Part shown: piece by piece, positions 18,708 to 28,156 of the stretch
Position numbering within the stretch: the first letter of the stretch is position 1
Layout: every line of letters starts with the position of its first letter
Assembly: GCA_963771005.1 (NCBI GenBank)
Contig: CAVYRO010000008.1
Span: forward strand, 1,054,001-1,118,000
From: DASQZK01 sp963771005
GTDB lineage: Bacteria > Bacteroidota > Bacteroidia > Bacteroidales > GCA-2748055
Length of the DNA stretch: 64,000 nt
Direction: 5' to 3'
Translations under genes and position numbers: made by a program
The notes under the pieces: model-generated
Databases searched by the model: none
What the model saw: the letters and a program-made list of their open reading frames with translations, nothing else
Told to the model about the DNA's origin: nothing

Positions 18708-19934
18708 ATGGTTTCAAACTACAAAAAAGTAGATTCAGCATTGATGAATAAAATGAATAAGATTCAGATCCTGAATATTATTCATAATAATAAACTTATT
18801 TCAAGGGCAGATATCGTCAAAATAACAGGGTTAACACCACCTACCGTATCCAGAATTGTTGAGCAACTTATTAATTCTGACAGATTAGTTAAGTATCATG
18901 GGATTGGTAATTCCAATGGAGGGAGACCTCCCGTGATGCTGGAGTTCAACGGGAGTGAAAATTATGTAATCGGAATAGACATGGGGGCTACTCTTATAAG
19001 AGGAGCTTTGGCAGATTTTAATAGTGATTTACTAATGGAGATCCAGGTTCAGACAGAAATAGAGAAAGGATATGAATCCATCATGGACAAAGTGGCCGGA
19101 GTAGTTGACAGGCTATTAAACAGGAAAGACCTGGATAAGGAAAAGGTAAAAGGAGTTGGGATTGGAATTGCCGGGTTAGTGAACCAACATAAGGGTATTG
19201 TTGATTTCTCACCAGACTTCGGCTGGGAGAAGGCGAATATCAAAGACAGCCTGAACCAGAGAATAGATCTTCCTTTTATCTTTGATAATTCCACCAGGCT
19301 TATGGCCCAGGGAGAATTAGATTATGGCAACGGTAAAAATTATGAAAATTTTGTAGTCATAAATATTGGTTATGGTATCGCTGCCGGGATCGTAATTGAT
19401 GGCAAAACCGTATTCGGATCTCAGGGGAAAGCCGGAGAATTTGGGCACATCATTGTGGATCCCGCTAGTGATATCCAATGTAAATGCGGTGCTTATGGCT
19501 GCCTTGAAGCCCTCGCATCCGGAAACCGGATTGCAACACTTGGTAAAGAGCTTTTTAAAACTAAAAAATCCCCAAAAATCATAGAACTTTGTAAAAACGA
19601 CCCTGATATATTAGATGCAAAACTCGTATTTGAAGCTTCTCGATCAGGTGACGTTTTATCCAACGAAATCATAGAAAAAGTGTCTAATTATTTAGGAATA
19701 GGAATGGCAAGTCTTGTAAATCTCCTGGATCCTGAGGTAATTTTCATGGGTGGAGGAGTTTCTACCAATGGTGAAATGTTTTATAAGTCACTTAAAAAAG
19801 CAATGAAGAATTTTTTAATTTCAAGAAACAAAATTCTTGACATTAAACCGGTAACGTATGGGGAATATGCTACCTTGATAGGCGCTTTTTCCCTTGTTGT
19901 CAATAAAACCCTTCAGTTGGAACCCGTTTATTAG
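18708..19934 (+). CDS. ROK-family transcriptional repressor (NagC/XylR/Mlc type)
   Basis: The 408-residue protein has an N-terminal winged helix-turn-helix (about 15-75; recognition segment LTPPTVSRIVEQLI), then a ROK sugar-kinase-like fold starting VIGIDMGATLIRGALAD. The ROK zinc motif is present as CKCGAYGCLEALASG, preceded by GEFGHI. Such proteins bind a sugar or sugar phosphate and then release DNA. It is transcribed away from the AKR/lactonase/dehydrogenase genes and toward the mutarotase, kinase and glycoside hydrolase genes, so it probably controls both sides. The inducer is unknown; a fucose-like sugar or derivative is the contextual guess. Confidence 0.93.
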   Translation: MVSNYKKVDSALMNKMNKIQILNIIHNNKLISRADIVKITGLTPPTVSRIVEQLINSDRLVKYHGIGNSNGGRPPVMLEFNGSENYVIGIDMGATLIRGALADFNSDLLMEIQVQTEIEKGYESIMDKVAGVVDRLLNRKDLDKEKVKGVGIGIAGLVNQHKGIVDFSPDFGWEKANIKDSLNQRIDLPFIFDNSTRLMAQGELDYGNGKNYENFVVINIGYGIAAGIVIDGKTVFGSQGKAGEFGHIIVDPASDIQCKCGAYGCLEALASGNRIATLGKELFKTKKSPKIIELCKNDPDILDAKLVFEASRSGDVLSNEIIEKVSNYLGIGMASLVNLLDPEVIFMGGGVSTNGEMFYKSLKKAMKNFLISRNKILDIKPVTYGEYATLIGAFSLVVNKTLQLEPVY

Positions 19935-20286
19935 TAATTCTTCGCCAACAGTCTGGCGTTTGATTATGATTCTAACTTCTTTACTCTCATTTTTCTTTTT
20001 TTATCTGGTTAGCTACCTTATATCCAGCATAATGTACAAAAAGGCGGATAAATTATCAAAGGGACAATCCACCATCCATCCTTTACTTTTGACTGCCGTA
20101 ATAATTCTTGTAAACTGACCCGGTTCTAAATTCAGGTTTCCAAAAGTAGTTCCAAAAGTTATTTTCCCCCTGATCCTGTTTTTTTCCAGATCCCATGATC
20201 TTAAATTAAGCAGTAATAAATCTCACATATTCAGCAATTTAAAGCTTTTAAAGCGAACTTTATAAAATAACAATCAAAAGTTTAGT

Positions 20287-20314
20287 TATTTTTGAAATAT
20301 GTTTCCTATTTTTG
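20287..20314 (+). promoter_or_regulatory. Two candidate -7 boxes for the catabolic/CAZyme gene train
   Basis: TATTTTTG occurs twice, at 20287-20294 and 20307-20314, both perfect TAnnTTTG matches. A TTTA at 20281 could serve as a weak -33 element for the second. Transcription would start near 20321, leaving a leader of about 95 bases before the rbsD-like start codon. Confidence 0.42.
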
Positions 20315-20397
20315 TGTATACAAAATAGTTTAAAGCTTCTGAATACCGAATATATGCGAAAAAAAAGATACATTGTTTTATTTAAAATCATAATAAA

Positions 20398-20407
20398 TTA
20401 ATATTAA
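20398..20407. promoter_or_regulatory. AT-rich palindrome at the rbsD start, possible second operator
   Basis: TTAATATTAA is a perfect 10-bp palindrome ending 7 bases before the ATG. It shares the 9-mer ATTAATATT with the inner part of the large palindrome at 18509-18549, which could mean the same regulator binds both. AT-rich sequence makes chance matches fairly likely. Confidence 0.28.
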
Positions 20408-20414
20408 TAAGTAT

Positions 20415-20837
20415 ATGAAGGAAATTGGTATAATTAACAGGAAGCTTGCTATTGCCTTAACTCAACAAGGCCATGGTGATTTACTTCTTGTTGTTGATGC
20501 TGGATTCGCTATACCTTTAGGAATTAATGTAATTGATCTTTCTTTAGCAGAAAATAAGCCTTTAGTGACAGAAGTCCTGGCAGAACTTAAGAAATTTTTT
20601 TCCGTGGAGAAATTAATTATGGCCAGGGAAACGAAAGAAACAAGTCCCACTTTATTTTTAAATATTTCGAAATCTTTTGGCGAAGGGGTTGATGTAGAAA
20701 TAATCGACCTTCCTTCATTCCGGGAAATGAGTAAATCAGTTAAAACCGTAATCCGGACCGGCGACTTCACTGCATTTGGAAACGTAATTCTTGTATCCGG
20801 AGCGGGAAACAGGTGGTATTGCGAAAATACAAATTAA
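20415..20837 (+). CDS. rbsD: RbsD/FucU-family sugar mutarotase (D-ribose pyranase-like)
   Basis: The 140 residues match RbsD in length and layout. The conserved catalytic His sits in QGHGDLLLVVDAG (about residue 19), corresponding to GHTDTLVVCDAG in the E. coli protein as I recall it. The end shows the family's VIRTGDFTAFGNVIL segment. RbsD/FucU enzymes interconvert pyranose and furanose or anomeric forms of ribose and fucose after uptake. It starts a plus-strand series with a PfkB kinase and an iron alcohol dehydrogenase. The fold is clear; ribose versus another sugar is not settled. Confidence 0.88.
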   Translation: MKEIGIINRKLAIALTQQGHGDLLLVVDAGFAIPLGINVIDLSLAENKPLVTEVLAELKKFFSVEKLIMARETKETSPTLFLNISKSFGEGVDVEIIDLPSFREMSKSVKTVIRTGDFTAFGNVILVSGAGNRWYCENTN

Positions 20838-20962
20838 TATGGGAAACTCTCGTATTGAAAAACGGGTAACCTTAACATCAGGAAGTCCAGACGCACAGTA
20901 AACAGCAAGGCGAGAAGCGTATGAATGTCATGATTGAGATTTAATGATCCGTAAATTTATAC

Positions 20963-21835
20963 ATGAATAATAAACCCTTAATAGCGGGTATTGGTGAGTT
21001 GCTCTGGGATGTGTTACCTTCCGGGAAGCAACTGGGCGGGGCACCCTGTAATTTTGCCTTCCATTGCATTCAGGCAGGATGCGAAGGTTTTGTTGTAAGC
21101 GCTATCGGGAAAGATAAACCGGGTGAAGAACTTAAACAACGCCTCATGGAACTTGGGTTAAATACTACTTTTATTCAGGAAAATGAATATCCTACAAGTA
21201 CGGTATCTGTTGAACTTCATGAGCAGGGTCATCCTTTTTATACCATTCATGAAAATGTAGCCTGGGATCATATTCAATGGGATAATGATCTGGCCGGCCT
21301 TGCCCTGAAACTTGATGCAGTATGCTGGGGCAGCCTGGCTCAGAGAAATCCTGAATCACGTCATGTCATTCATTCTTTCGTTTCCGCTCTGAAACCCGGT
21401 TGTTTTAAAGTGTTCGATATTAATCTCAGGCAGGCGTATTTCACAAAAGAGATAATATTTAATTCAATCACACTGGCAGATGTATTGAAATTAAACGAGG
21501 ATGAGTTGCCGATATTAGCTGATTTTCTTGGCTTTAAAGGAAAACCGGAAAAACAGTTGGACCGGGTATTCGACTATTTCAATCTGAAATATATTGTCTA
21601 TACAATGGGTACCCGGGGAAGCATAATTAAAAGTGCTGAAGCATATTCATTTAATGAGGCCCCAAAAATACAGGTTGTTGATACGATTGGAGCAGGAGAT
21701 TCATTCACTGCCTTTTTCATTTCAGGAATCCTGAGGGGGAATCCCTTACGTGAAATACATAAAAAAGCCAGTGAGATAGCTTCTTTTATTTGTACCCAAA
21801 AAGGTGCGACTCCGCAATTGAATAATTTTCACTAA
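20963..21835 (+). CDS. PfkB-family carbohydrate kinase (fructokinase-like)
   Basis: A 290-residue ribokinase-fold enzyme. The N-terminal substrate motif GGAPCNFAFHCIQAG and the C-terminal PfkB signature DTIGAGDSFTAFFISG are both intact, the latter with the catalytic Asp and anion hole. It phosphorylates a sugar with ATP in the cytoplasm. Fructose is the typical substrate of the closest-looking family members, but the cluster context (mutarotase before it, iron alcohol dehydrogenase 20 bp after it) allows another ketose or deoxy sugar. Confidence 0.9.
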   Translation: MNNKPLIAGIGELLWDVLPSGKQLGGAPCNFAFHCIQAGCEGFVVSAIGKDKPGEELKQRLMELGLNTTFIQENEYPTSTVSVELHEQGHPFYTIHENVAWDHIQWDNDLAGLALKLDAVCWGSLAQRNPESRHVIHSFVSALKPGCFKVFDINLRQAYFTKEIIFNSITLADVLKLNEDELPILADFLGFKGKPEKQLDRVFDYFNLKYIVYTMGTRGSIIKSAEAYSFNEAPKIQVVDTIGAGDSFTAFFISGILRGNPLREIHKKASEIASFICTQKGATPQLNNFH

Positions 21836-21855
21836 TATATAAATGAAACGGTAAA

Positions 21856-23043
21856 ATGAAAAGTTTTAATTTTCACCAGTCAACGAAGATAATTTTTGGT
21901 AGCGGACGAATTAACGATCTGGCTGAAGTTGCTATCTCCTTTGGGAAACAAGCTTTTCTTGTGACGACTCCTGCAGTTATACCAGAGCTTCAAAAACAAT
22001 ATGATAAGGTCATAAATATACTTTCTAGTAAGGGTATTGAAGTTTTTCATTTCGATGGAGTTATTCCTAACCCCACCACAGAAATTATCACAGAAGGTGC
22101 AAAGCTGGCTAAAAAATTCGGCGCCAAAATGATCATTGGCCTGGGTGGAGGCTCAAGTATGGATACGGCAAAAGCAATCTCCGTAGAAGCAACTCACCCG
22201 GGAACGAGCTGGGACTATTTATTTTATAAAACTCCTCAACCCGATGCAAGTAAATTATTGCCGGTGATAGCTATTTCAACAACTTCGGGAACCGGCTCTC
22301 AGGTTACCCAGGTAGCCGTGATAACAAATACAGCAGCCAGGGATAAATCAGCACTTTATAATAATATTTTATATCCGGCGGTTTGTATCGTTGATCCCGA
22401 ACTGATGCTGAGCGTTCCTGCTTTTGTCACTGCAACAACGGGCTTCGATGTATTATGCCATGCGTTTGAAAGTACATTAAATCCGGGTACAGGAGCTTAT
22501 GTGGATTTACTTGCCTGGGAAGCAATTTCCTTAGTGGTTGAGAATCTGCCAAACCTTCTTTCAAACCTGAGTGATATTAAGCGCAGGGAAAACATGGCCC
22601 TGGCCGATACACTCGCAGGATTATGTATTGCAAATGCCGGAGTAACTTTACCCCATGGCATAGGGATGGCGATCGGGGGTATGTATCCGAATGTTGCCCA
22701 TGGCGAATCACTTGCCATTGTTTATCCCGCCTTTACCAGGTTTACATGGAAGTCCGCAATTCCACAGTTCGCCAAAATTGCCGGAATTTTTAATGGTGAA
22801 CTTAAAAAACTCCCTGCTGAAAAAGCCGCTGAAAAATCAGTGGGTGAAATCGACAAATTTCTAAAAATGATCGGACTTTGGAAAAATCTGAAGGATGTGG
22901 GCATGCCTGAAAGCGAAATACCAGCGTTGGCAAAACAATCAATGGTCCTGCCGGATTATAAAAATAATCCACGAATCGCAACTGAGGCGGAAATGATAGA
23001 ACTGGTAAAACAAAGCTATGAGAAACAAATGGCATATGTTTAA
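21856..23043 (+). CDS. Iron-containing alcohol dehydrogenase (group III)
   Basis: The 395-residue protein has the NAD(P)-binding motif LGGGSSMDTAKAI and the metal-binding region: TGFDVLCHAFE (Asp and His ligands) and LPHGIGMAIGGMYPNVAHGE (two further His). The family reduces aldehydes or oxidises alcohols in the cytoplasm and includes lactaldehyde reductase FucO. Because fucose-like sugar use is suspected, a lactaldehyde-reducing role is attractive, but no aldolase is encoded nearby. It lies 20 bp after the kinase gene, so the two are probably translated from one mRNA. Confidence 0.9.
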   Translation: MKSFNFHQSTKIIFGSGRINDLAEVAISFGKQAFLVTTPAVIPELQKQYDKVINILSSKGIEVFHFDGVIPNPTTEIITEGAKLAKKFGAKMIIGLGGGSSMDTAKAISVEATHPGTSWDYLFYKTPQPDASKLLPVIAISTTSGTGSQVTQVAVITNTAARDKSALYNNILYPAVCIVDPELMLSVPAFVTATTGFDVLCHAFESTLNPGTGAYVDLLAWEAISLVVENLPNLLSNLSDIKRRENMALADTLAGLCIANAGVTLPHGIGMAIGGMYPNVAHGESLAIVYPAFTRFTWKSAIPQFAKIAGIFNGELKKLPAEKAAEKSVGEIDKFLKMIGLWKNLKDVGMPESEIPALAKQSMVLPDYKNNPRIATEAEMIELVKQSYEKQMAYV

Positions 23044-23097
23044 TTATGCAGTTTATTTTAAAAATAAATTAATTTAGGATTCCTAAACTTTATATAA

Positions 23098-25791
23098 ATG
23101 ATAATGTACAGGCTATTTCTATTTATAATCGCAGTACTTATTACCGGATGTTCCGGCTCCATGATCCATAATCCCTCACCGGATTTTGGCGCCTATTACA
23201 CCCATATTGTCACGAATGCCGGGTTTGAAAAATATTCACGAACAGGTGATTATACGGATATTATCGTGGATCTCGGAAAAGAAAACGGACAGTTGGTTTT
23301 TTGGAGAGGAAGCAGTTACCTACCCTATTGGGAATCCGCAAAGGGTAAGAGAATTTACATTGATGAGATCATTCCCCGTTCCGGAAACGGGGACAAGATC
23401 ATGCCCGATAAAGTAAATTCATTTTCGTTTGTCAAGATTATCGAAAATACAGAGAATAAGGTTGTTGTCTATTGGCGATATCTCCCTGAATTTGGTAGCG
23501 GGAACCCTCTGACTTCTGTAAAAGCCACCCGTTTCGTTGACGAATATTTTGCGATCTCTCCCGATGGCACCGTGCAAAGAACTATAAAACAGGGAACGCC
23601 TAAATATGAAGACTGGGCAGACACTACTTTTCAATATACCCAAACATTTAATTTAAGCAAAAAAGGAATTTCAAATAAAGTTCTAACTCAACCGGTAAGG
23701 TCAATATCTGCTGTAAAAAAATCAGGTCGTCCTCTGGTTTCCGGAAGTATAGCAAAACCTTCAGCCTGGTTTAAATTCGACAAAGCTTACGGAGATACTG
23801 CATATGAAAGTCTGTCAAACTCTGCAATGGTGGTAATGGGATCAAACACCTACTGGCGGCAGGGTGTTTCCGGAACAGCCTTGCAATTCGATGATGTGAG
23901 CACTTATTTATCGTTGCCGGCTGTTCACGCTCCCAAACCAAAAACTGCGATTACCCTTGAAGGGTGGGTGGCAATCGGGGCGTATCCCTGGAACTGGTGT
24001 CCAATTGTTCAGCAGGCGGATGATGTGCCTGAAGAACTTGACCTGGACAACAAAGCCCACCACAATAAGGCGATCTATAAAAAAGAAGATGACAGGGGAT
24101 ATTTCCTGGGGATAGACGGGCATGGCCATCCGGGAATGAAAATTCGTGTCGGAGGAAATTGGGAGGAACTAACCTCTGACGTCCACCTTGAAAGGAGAAC
24201 GTGGTATTACATCACCGGTACTTTCGACAAGAACACGGGAAAAATCATGATTTTTATAAATGGCGAACCTGCCGGGGAGAAAAAGGTAGCGGTTAACGGG
24301 GATATTGAACTTTCTTCAAATAATTTACAGATTGGAAGAGGCAAAGAAAGACGCCAGGTTGATCCGGTGAGAGTAGGTATCACATTTCCCGGTTACTATT
24401 CATTTGACGGACTAATGGATGAGATTAAAATTTACGATATAGCACTAACCGCCAAGATGGTTAAAGAATCGTTCGAGATGTATGGCCCGGAAAAACTTGA
24501 TTCCGTTGATATGCCTCAGAGAATACTACCTTCCGGAGGGAACACCGGTACATTTGGTGCTACGTATTCCGCTTTAAAGTATTTTGATACCTGGGACAAT
24601 TTGTTCCGGTTCACTAGAGGAGCCGATGTAACTGTCAGTTTCGAGGACAATCCGACCAAATTCGTCTTTTGGCGGGGCGTAAGTTATATTCCTATGATCG
24701 TAAACGAAAAAAATGAGTGGTATAGCAATGAATTTAATGAAACCTGGGGCAAATCAGGAGGAAAGGGTTGTCAGGAGCCTATGTCTGACAAAGGTTCATA
24801 TTACAGTCATGTCAAAATCATCGAGAATACCCCTGCCCGGGTGGTGGTGCAATGGCGATTTGCACTTTTAGATGTCGAGCATGTCCTGGCAAACTATAAT
24901 GATACAACAGGATGGAGTGACTGGTCCGACTGGTATTATTATATATATCCTGACGGAGTTGCATCCAAAAAAATGCAGCTTTGGACAGATGGTGAAAGAA
25001 ACCATGAATGGCAGGAATCTATGGTTATCTTCGGCCCTGATCAGCATCCGGATAATATAGTGGAACGAAGTAAAACGATCACTATGGTTTCCGAAGATGG
25101 AAAATATACAGAATACGACTGGAAAAATTCCCCCCCAGAAAATGTAGATAGCCCAAAGAATTCTAATATCCAGCTCATTAACCTTACGGGAGATTATGAT
25201 CCGTTCACTATTGCCACCAAATTTGTTGGAAAAACCCGTGTATTTGATGGCGAGATGACCCCATATGCTTCATTTTGCACCTGGAATCACTGGCCCATTG
25301 CGCAAATGCCATCAGACGGACGTTACGCCTCTTATCCTGACCGAACATCACACAGCTCGCTTTCCAATGTTTATTTGCCTGTTTACAAAGAAGAAAAAAA
25401 CGGCAACAAACCTTTTTATGAAAAAGTGATGCTGGAAGGAATGTGGAATAAAGAAGCCATCGATCTCATTCCCCTGTCGAGATCATGGACACATGCCCCT
25501 GTCCTCATTAATCTTACCGGCGCAACAGGAAAATATAATATGGAACAAAGAGCCTATGTTCTCAATGTTTCGGCGGATATGATTTCATTCACTGTAAATG
25601 CCAGCGAAGAAAAGCCCATTTATAATCTCTGTTTCGTCCTGAAAAAATGGAATTCAAAAAAACAGGCAGAAATAAATGTTCCCGGTAACGTCAGACAGGG
25701 TACCGTCCGAGATACGGATGGTTCCCTAACAAATATCATTTTCATTGAAACGGAAACTAATGAGCCTCTGTCTTTGAATATCAGCAGATAG
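23098..25791 (+). CDS. Large lipoprotein: duplicated beta domain split by a LamG domain (897 aa)
   Basis: The signal ends in a lipobox (LITGC, Cys18). A LamG jelly roll occupies about 220-460 (opening PSAWFKFDKA, closing FDGLMDEIKIYDIAL). On either side are two halves of the same domain: residues about 35-185 and about 495-690 share LVFWRGSSYLPYW versus FVFWRGVSYIPM, and VKIIENTENKVVVYWR versus VKIIENTPARVVVQWR. I do not recognise this domain by name. The size and richness in aromatic residues resemble large polysaccharide-active or -binding proteins. It opens the CAZyme part of the plus-strand train, 54 bp after the dehydrogenase gene, so a role on the same glycan is likely. A new lyase or hydrolase family is possible but unproven. 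Confidence 0.75.
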   Translation: MIMYRLFLFIIAVLITGCSGSMIHNPSPDFGAYYTHIVTNAGFEKYSRTGDYTDIIVDLGKENGQLVFWRGSSYLPYWESAKGKRIYIDEIIPRSGNGDKIMPDKVNSFSFVKIIENTENKVVVYWRYLPEFGSGNPLTSVKATRFVDEYFAISPDGTVQRTIKQGTPKYEDWADTTFQYTQTFNLSKKGISNKVLTQPVRSISAVKKSGRPLVSGSIAKPSAWFKFDKAYGDTAYESLSNSAMVVMGSNTYWRQGVSGTALQFDDVSTYLSLPAVHAPKPKTAITLEGWVAIGAYPWNWCPIVQQADDVPEELDLDNKAHHNKAIYKKEDDRGYFLGIDGHGHPGMKIRVGGNWEELTSDVHLERRTWYYITGTFDKNTGKIMIFINGEPAGEKKVAVNGDIELSSNNLQIGRGKERRQVDPVRVGITFPGYYSFDGLMDEIKIYDIALTAKMVKESFEMYGPEKLDSVDMPQRILPSGGNTGTFGATYSALKYFDTWDNLFRFTRGADVTVSFEDNPTKFVFWRGVSYIPMIVNEKNEWYSNEFNETWGKSGGKGCQEPMSDKGSYYSHVKIIENTPARVVVQWRFALLDVEHVLANYNDTTGWSDWSDWYYYIYPDGVASKKMQLWTDGERNHEWQESMVIFGPDQHPDNIVERSKTITMVSEDGKYTEYDWKNSPPENVDSPKNSNIQLINLTGDYDPFTIATKFVGKTRVFDGEMTPYASFCTWNHWPIAQMPSDGRYASYPDRTSHSSLSNVYLPVYKEEKNGNKPFYEKVMLEGMWNKEAIDLIPLSRSWTHAPVLINLTGATGKYNMEQRAYVLNVSADMISFTVNASEEKPIYNLCFVLKKWNSKKQAEINVPGNVRQGTVRDTDGSLTNIIFIETETNEPLSLNISR

Positions 25792-25924
25792 AACCTACAA
25801 TAACCTCAATTGCCCAAGAAAAAAGAACCGATTAAATCAATCAAAGCAAAGGATTTCCGGCATAAGCCCATTACGAAAAATAGTAAATCATAATCAACTG
25901 ATTTCAAAACCAATTCATAAACTT

Positions 25925-28090
25925 ATGAAAAAAATCCTCCCTATTTCTCTTACCATAACTCTTGGGATTTGCATATTAATAATGGCAGCAGGCTTTGGCA
26001 AAGTAAGAAATGCAGTGGTCAAAGTAAAACCAGGCGATGATATTCAGTCAATCGTAAATTCAAATCCGGATGGTACAACCTTCAAATTTGCAGCCGGCAC
26101 ATATCGAATGCAGACTATTATTCCGAAAGATAATGATGTTTTTGACGGCGGTAATAAAGCAGTCCTGAACGGCTCCCGGTTACTTACAAACTGGATCAAA
26201 AAAGACAATTACTGGTACATCGACGGACAAACCCAGGAAGGTTTAAGAGTCGGTGAAGGCAGAGAAAGAGCAGGACACCCAAGGGCTTCATATCCCGAAG
26301 ATGTTTATGTCGATGATGTCCCTTTACTTCATGCGGAACATATTGGTGATGTGAAACCCGGAACTTTCCTCTTTGATTACAAAGCCGATCGGATTTATTT
26401 AGGTACAGACCCCGAGGGACACAAAGTGGAGACCAGCGTTTCGGAGCGGGCATTTAAAGGCAAAGCAAAGAATGTCACGATTCAGAATCTGATCATTGAA
26501 AAATATGCAACGCCGGGGCAATACGGAACGGTTGATTCTGAATTTGGCCCTGACTGGACAGTCAGGGACAATGTAATACAACTAAACCATGGTTGTGGGC
26601 TAAATTTTGGTAACGGATCAAAAATCCTGAGAAATAAACTTCAGAAGAATGGTCATGCCGGTTTTGGAGGAGGTGACAATAACTGGCTTTTTGAAGGAAA
26701 TGATGTCAGGGATAATGGATGGGCAGGCTTTGACCCGGTTTGGGAAGGCGGAGGAGGTAAAATCTGCAGAACAAACAGCGGTATAGTAAGAGGTAATTTC
26801 GTTACGGGAAATTATGGACCCGGTATCTGGCTTGATATTGATGCAGATGGTATTACCATTGAAAATAATGTATGCTGGAATAACCCGGTAGGTCCCGGGA
26901 TCATGTTTGAAGTATCTTCAGACGCAATTATCAGGAATAATACCTGCGCAAATAACGCAACAAACTCAGGTATGAGCCAGATCTATATTTCAAGCTCAAG
27001 TAACGGAAAGGTATATGGTAATACGATTGATATCGGTTCTGCCGGCGGTGGAGCTGTAATTATCGCTAATATGCACCGCCCGCCGTCAAACCCGGGTATT
27101 AACAATGAAATATACAACAACAATATCATCATCAGAAGCACAGGTAAAAGGAGGATGGGTATTGTCAATGAGTATGACCCTGATTCTGTTGCTGTTTACA
27201 CTAAAAATTCATTTCACAATAACACATATCATTTGGCCGATCTTGACGGGAAGTATTTCACATGGAAAGGCAAAAAAAGTTTCTCGTTTGCTGAGATGAA
27301 GGCCGCCGGGAATGAAATCGCCAGTGTTGCCGATGCGAATTTACCCAACCCAAATCCGGATCTGAAAGTTACAGATACTCAAATGAAATGGCCGGAACTT
27401 ACTGAACCCCCTATCGATGAATCCCAGCTCAACAAAGCTCTGGAAGAACCGACAGCCGGCCCTGCATTGTGGTTTAAGTTTGATGAAACTTCAGGGAGTA
27501 TGGCAACTGACTTTTCCGGCTTTGGAAATTCAGGTGTGCTCCAGGGAATGGATGAGTCGACTGCCCGGGTACCCGGACATTCAGGCAACGCCCTGAGCCT
27601 CGATGGGAAAAACGATAATGTCAAAGCCGGCCCACTGGGAATGTTCAGATTTATGACAGTTGCCATGTGGGTTAATCCTTCCAGCCTCAACAGGGAGTTT
27701 AATTCCCTGATTCATACGGATGGATGGCGTAAAGGGACTGTTCATATTATGATCTCAGGCAATGGCAAAATCCAGATGTCAATAAACGGAAACCAGGGAA
27801 CAGATCAGAATTCTGAAAATGGAATTTTTACAGCTGATAATCTATCAACCTGGAAACATGTTGCCATTGTATATAATGCTGAGGATAAGACAGTTAAATT
27901 CTATATTGATGGAAAGCTCAATTCGACCCGGAGGTATTCCAAGACAGTGCTAGCAAACATGGGAAATTTTGAAGTAGGCGGGTGGAGCGATGGCGGACGG
28001 AACTTTGCAGGAAAACTGGATGATGTCCGAATTTATGGCCGTGCTCTGAGCGATAATGAGATTATGGAAATTGCTGCAGGCAAAAATTAA
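25925..28090 (+). CDS. Exported parallel beta-helix protein with C-terminal LamG domain (721 aa)
   Basis: A signal peptide is followed by a right-handed beta-helix (about 35-470) with many NxxxNN turns. It contains a block shared with the three other beta-helix proteins of this cluster: EGGGGK, then GPGIWLDID, then a GIMFEVSSDAIIRNN strand. A LamG domain follows at about 515-720 (ALWFKFDETSG to FAGKLDDVRIYGRAL). Such helices are used by polysaccharide lyases and by some glycosidases; LamG would add glycan binding. It is closely related to the shorter protein at 31873-33021, which lacks LamG. I infer a carbohydrate-active enzyme; no family number can be assigned by eye. Confidence 0.82.
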   Translation: MKKILPISLTITLGICILIMAAGFGKVRNAVVKVKPGDDIQSIVNSNPDGTTFKFAAGTYRMQTIIPKDNDVFDGGNKAVLNGSRLLTNWIKKDNYWYIDGQTQEGLRVGEGRERAGHPRASYPEDVYVDDVPLLHAEHIGDVKPGTFLFDYKADRIYLGTDPEGHKVETSVSERAFKGKAKNVTIQNLIIEKYATPGQYGTVDSEFGPDWTVRDNVIQLNHGCGLNFGNGSKILRNKLQKNGHAGFGGGDNNWLFEGNDVRDNGWAGFDPVWEGGGGKICRTNSGIVRGNFVTGNYGPGIWLDIDADGITIENNVCWNNPVGPGIMFEVSSDAIIRNNTCANNATNSGMSQIYISSSSNGKVYGNTIDIGSAGGGAVIIANMHRPPSNPGINNEIYNNNIIIRSTGKRRMGIVNEYDPDSVAVYTKNSFHNNTYHLADLDGKYFTWKGKKSFSFAEMKAAGNEIASVADANLPNPNPDLKVTDTQMKWPELTEPPIDESQLNKALEEPTAGPALWFKFDETSGSMATDFSGFGNSGVLQGMDESTARVPGHSGNALSLDGKNDNVKAGPLGMFRFMTVAMWVNPSSLNREFNSLIHTDGWRKGTVHIMISGNGKIQMSINGNQGTDQNSENGIFTADNLSTWKHVAIVYNAEDKTVKFYIDGKLNSTRRYSKTVLANMGNFEVGGWSDGGRNFAGKLDDVRIYGRALSDNEIMEIAAGKN

Positions 28091-28156
28091 TACTTTGCGG
28101 GTTACTGACAATCCGGAATAATCAAAAGAAGTTGAACCCATATTAAAAACTACATC

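Larger units (their letters stand above)
19935..20414. other. Intergenic region between the ROK gene and rbsD
   Basis: These 480 bases contain a doubtful reading frame of 51 codons (19964-20118), rich in hydrophobic residues. They also hold two TATTTTTG promoter-like boxes and, just before the next start codon, the palindrome TTAATATTAA. I see no RNA gene or terminator hairpin. Confidence 0.5.

Noticed and set aside
19964..20118. A 51-codon hydrophobic open frame after the ROK gene
   Set aside because: It could be a small membrane protein, but it lies in AT-rich intergenic DNA with no ribosome-binding site, homologue or partner that I can recognise.
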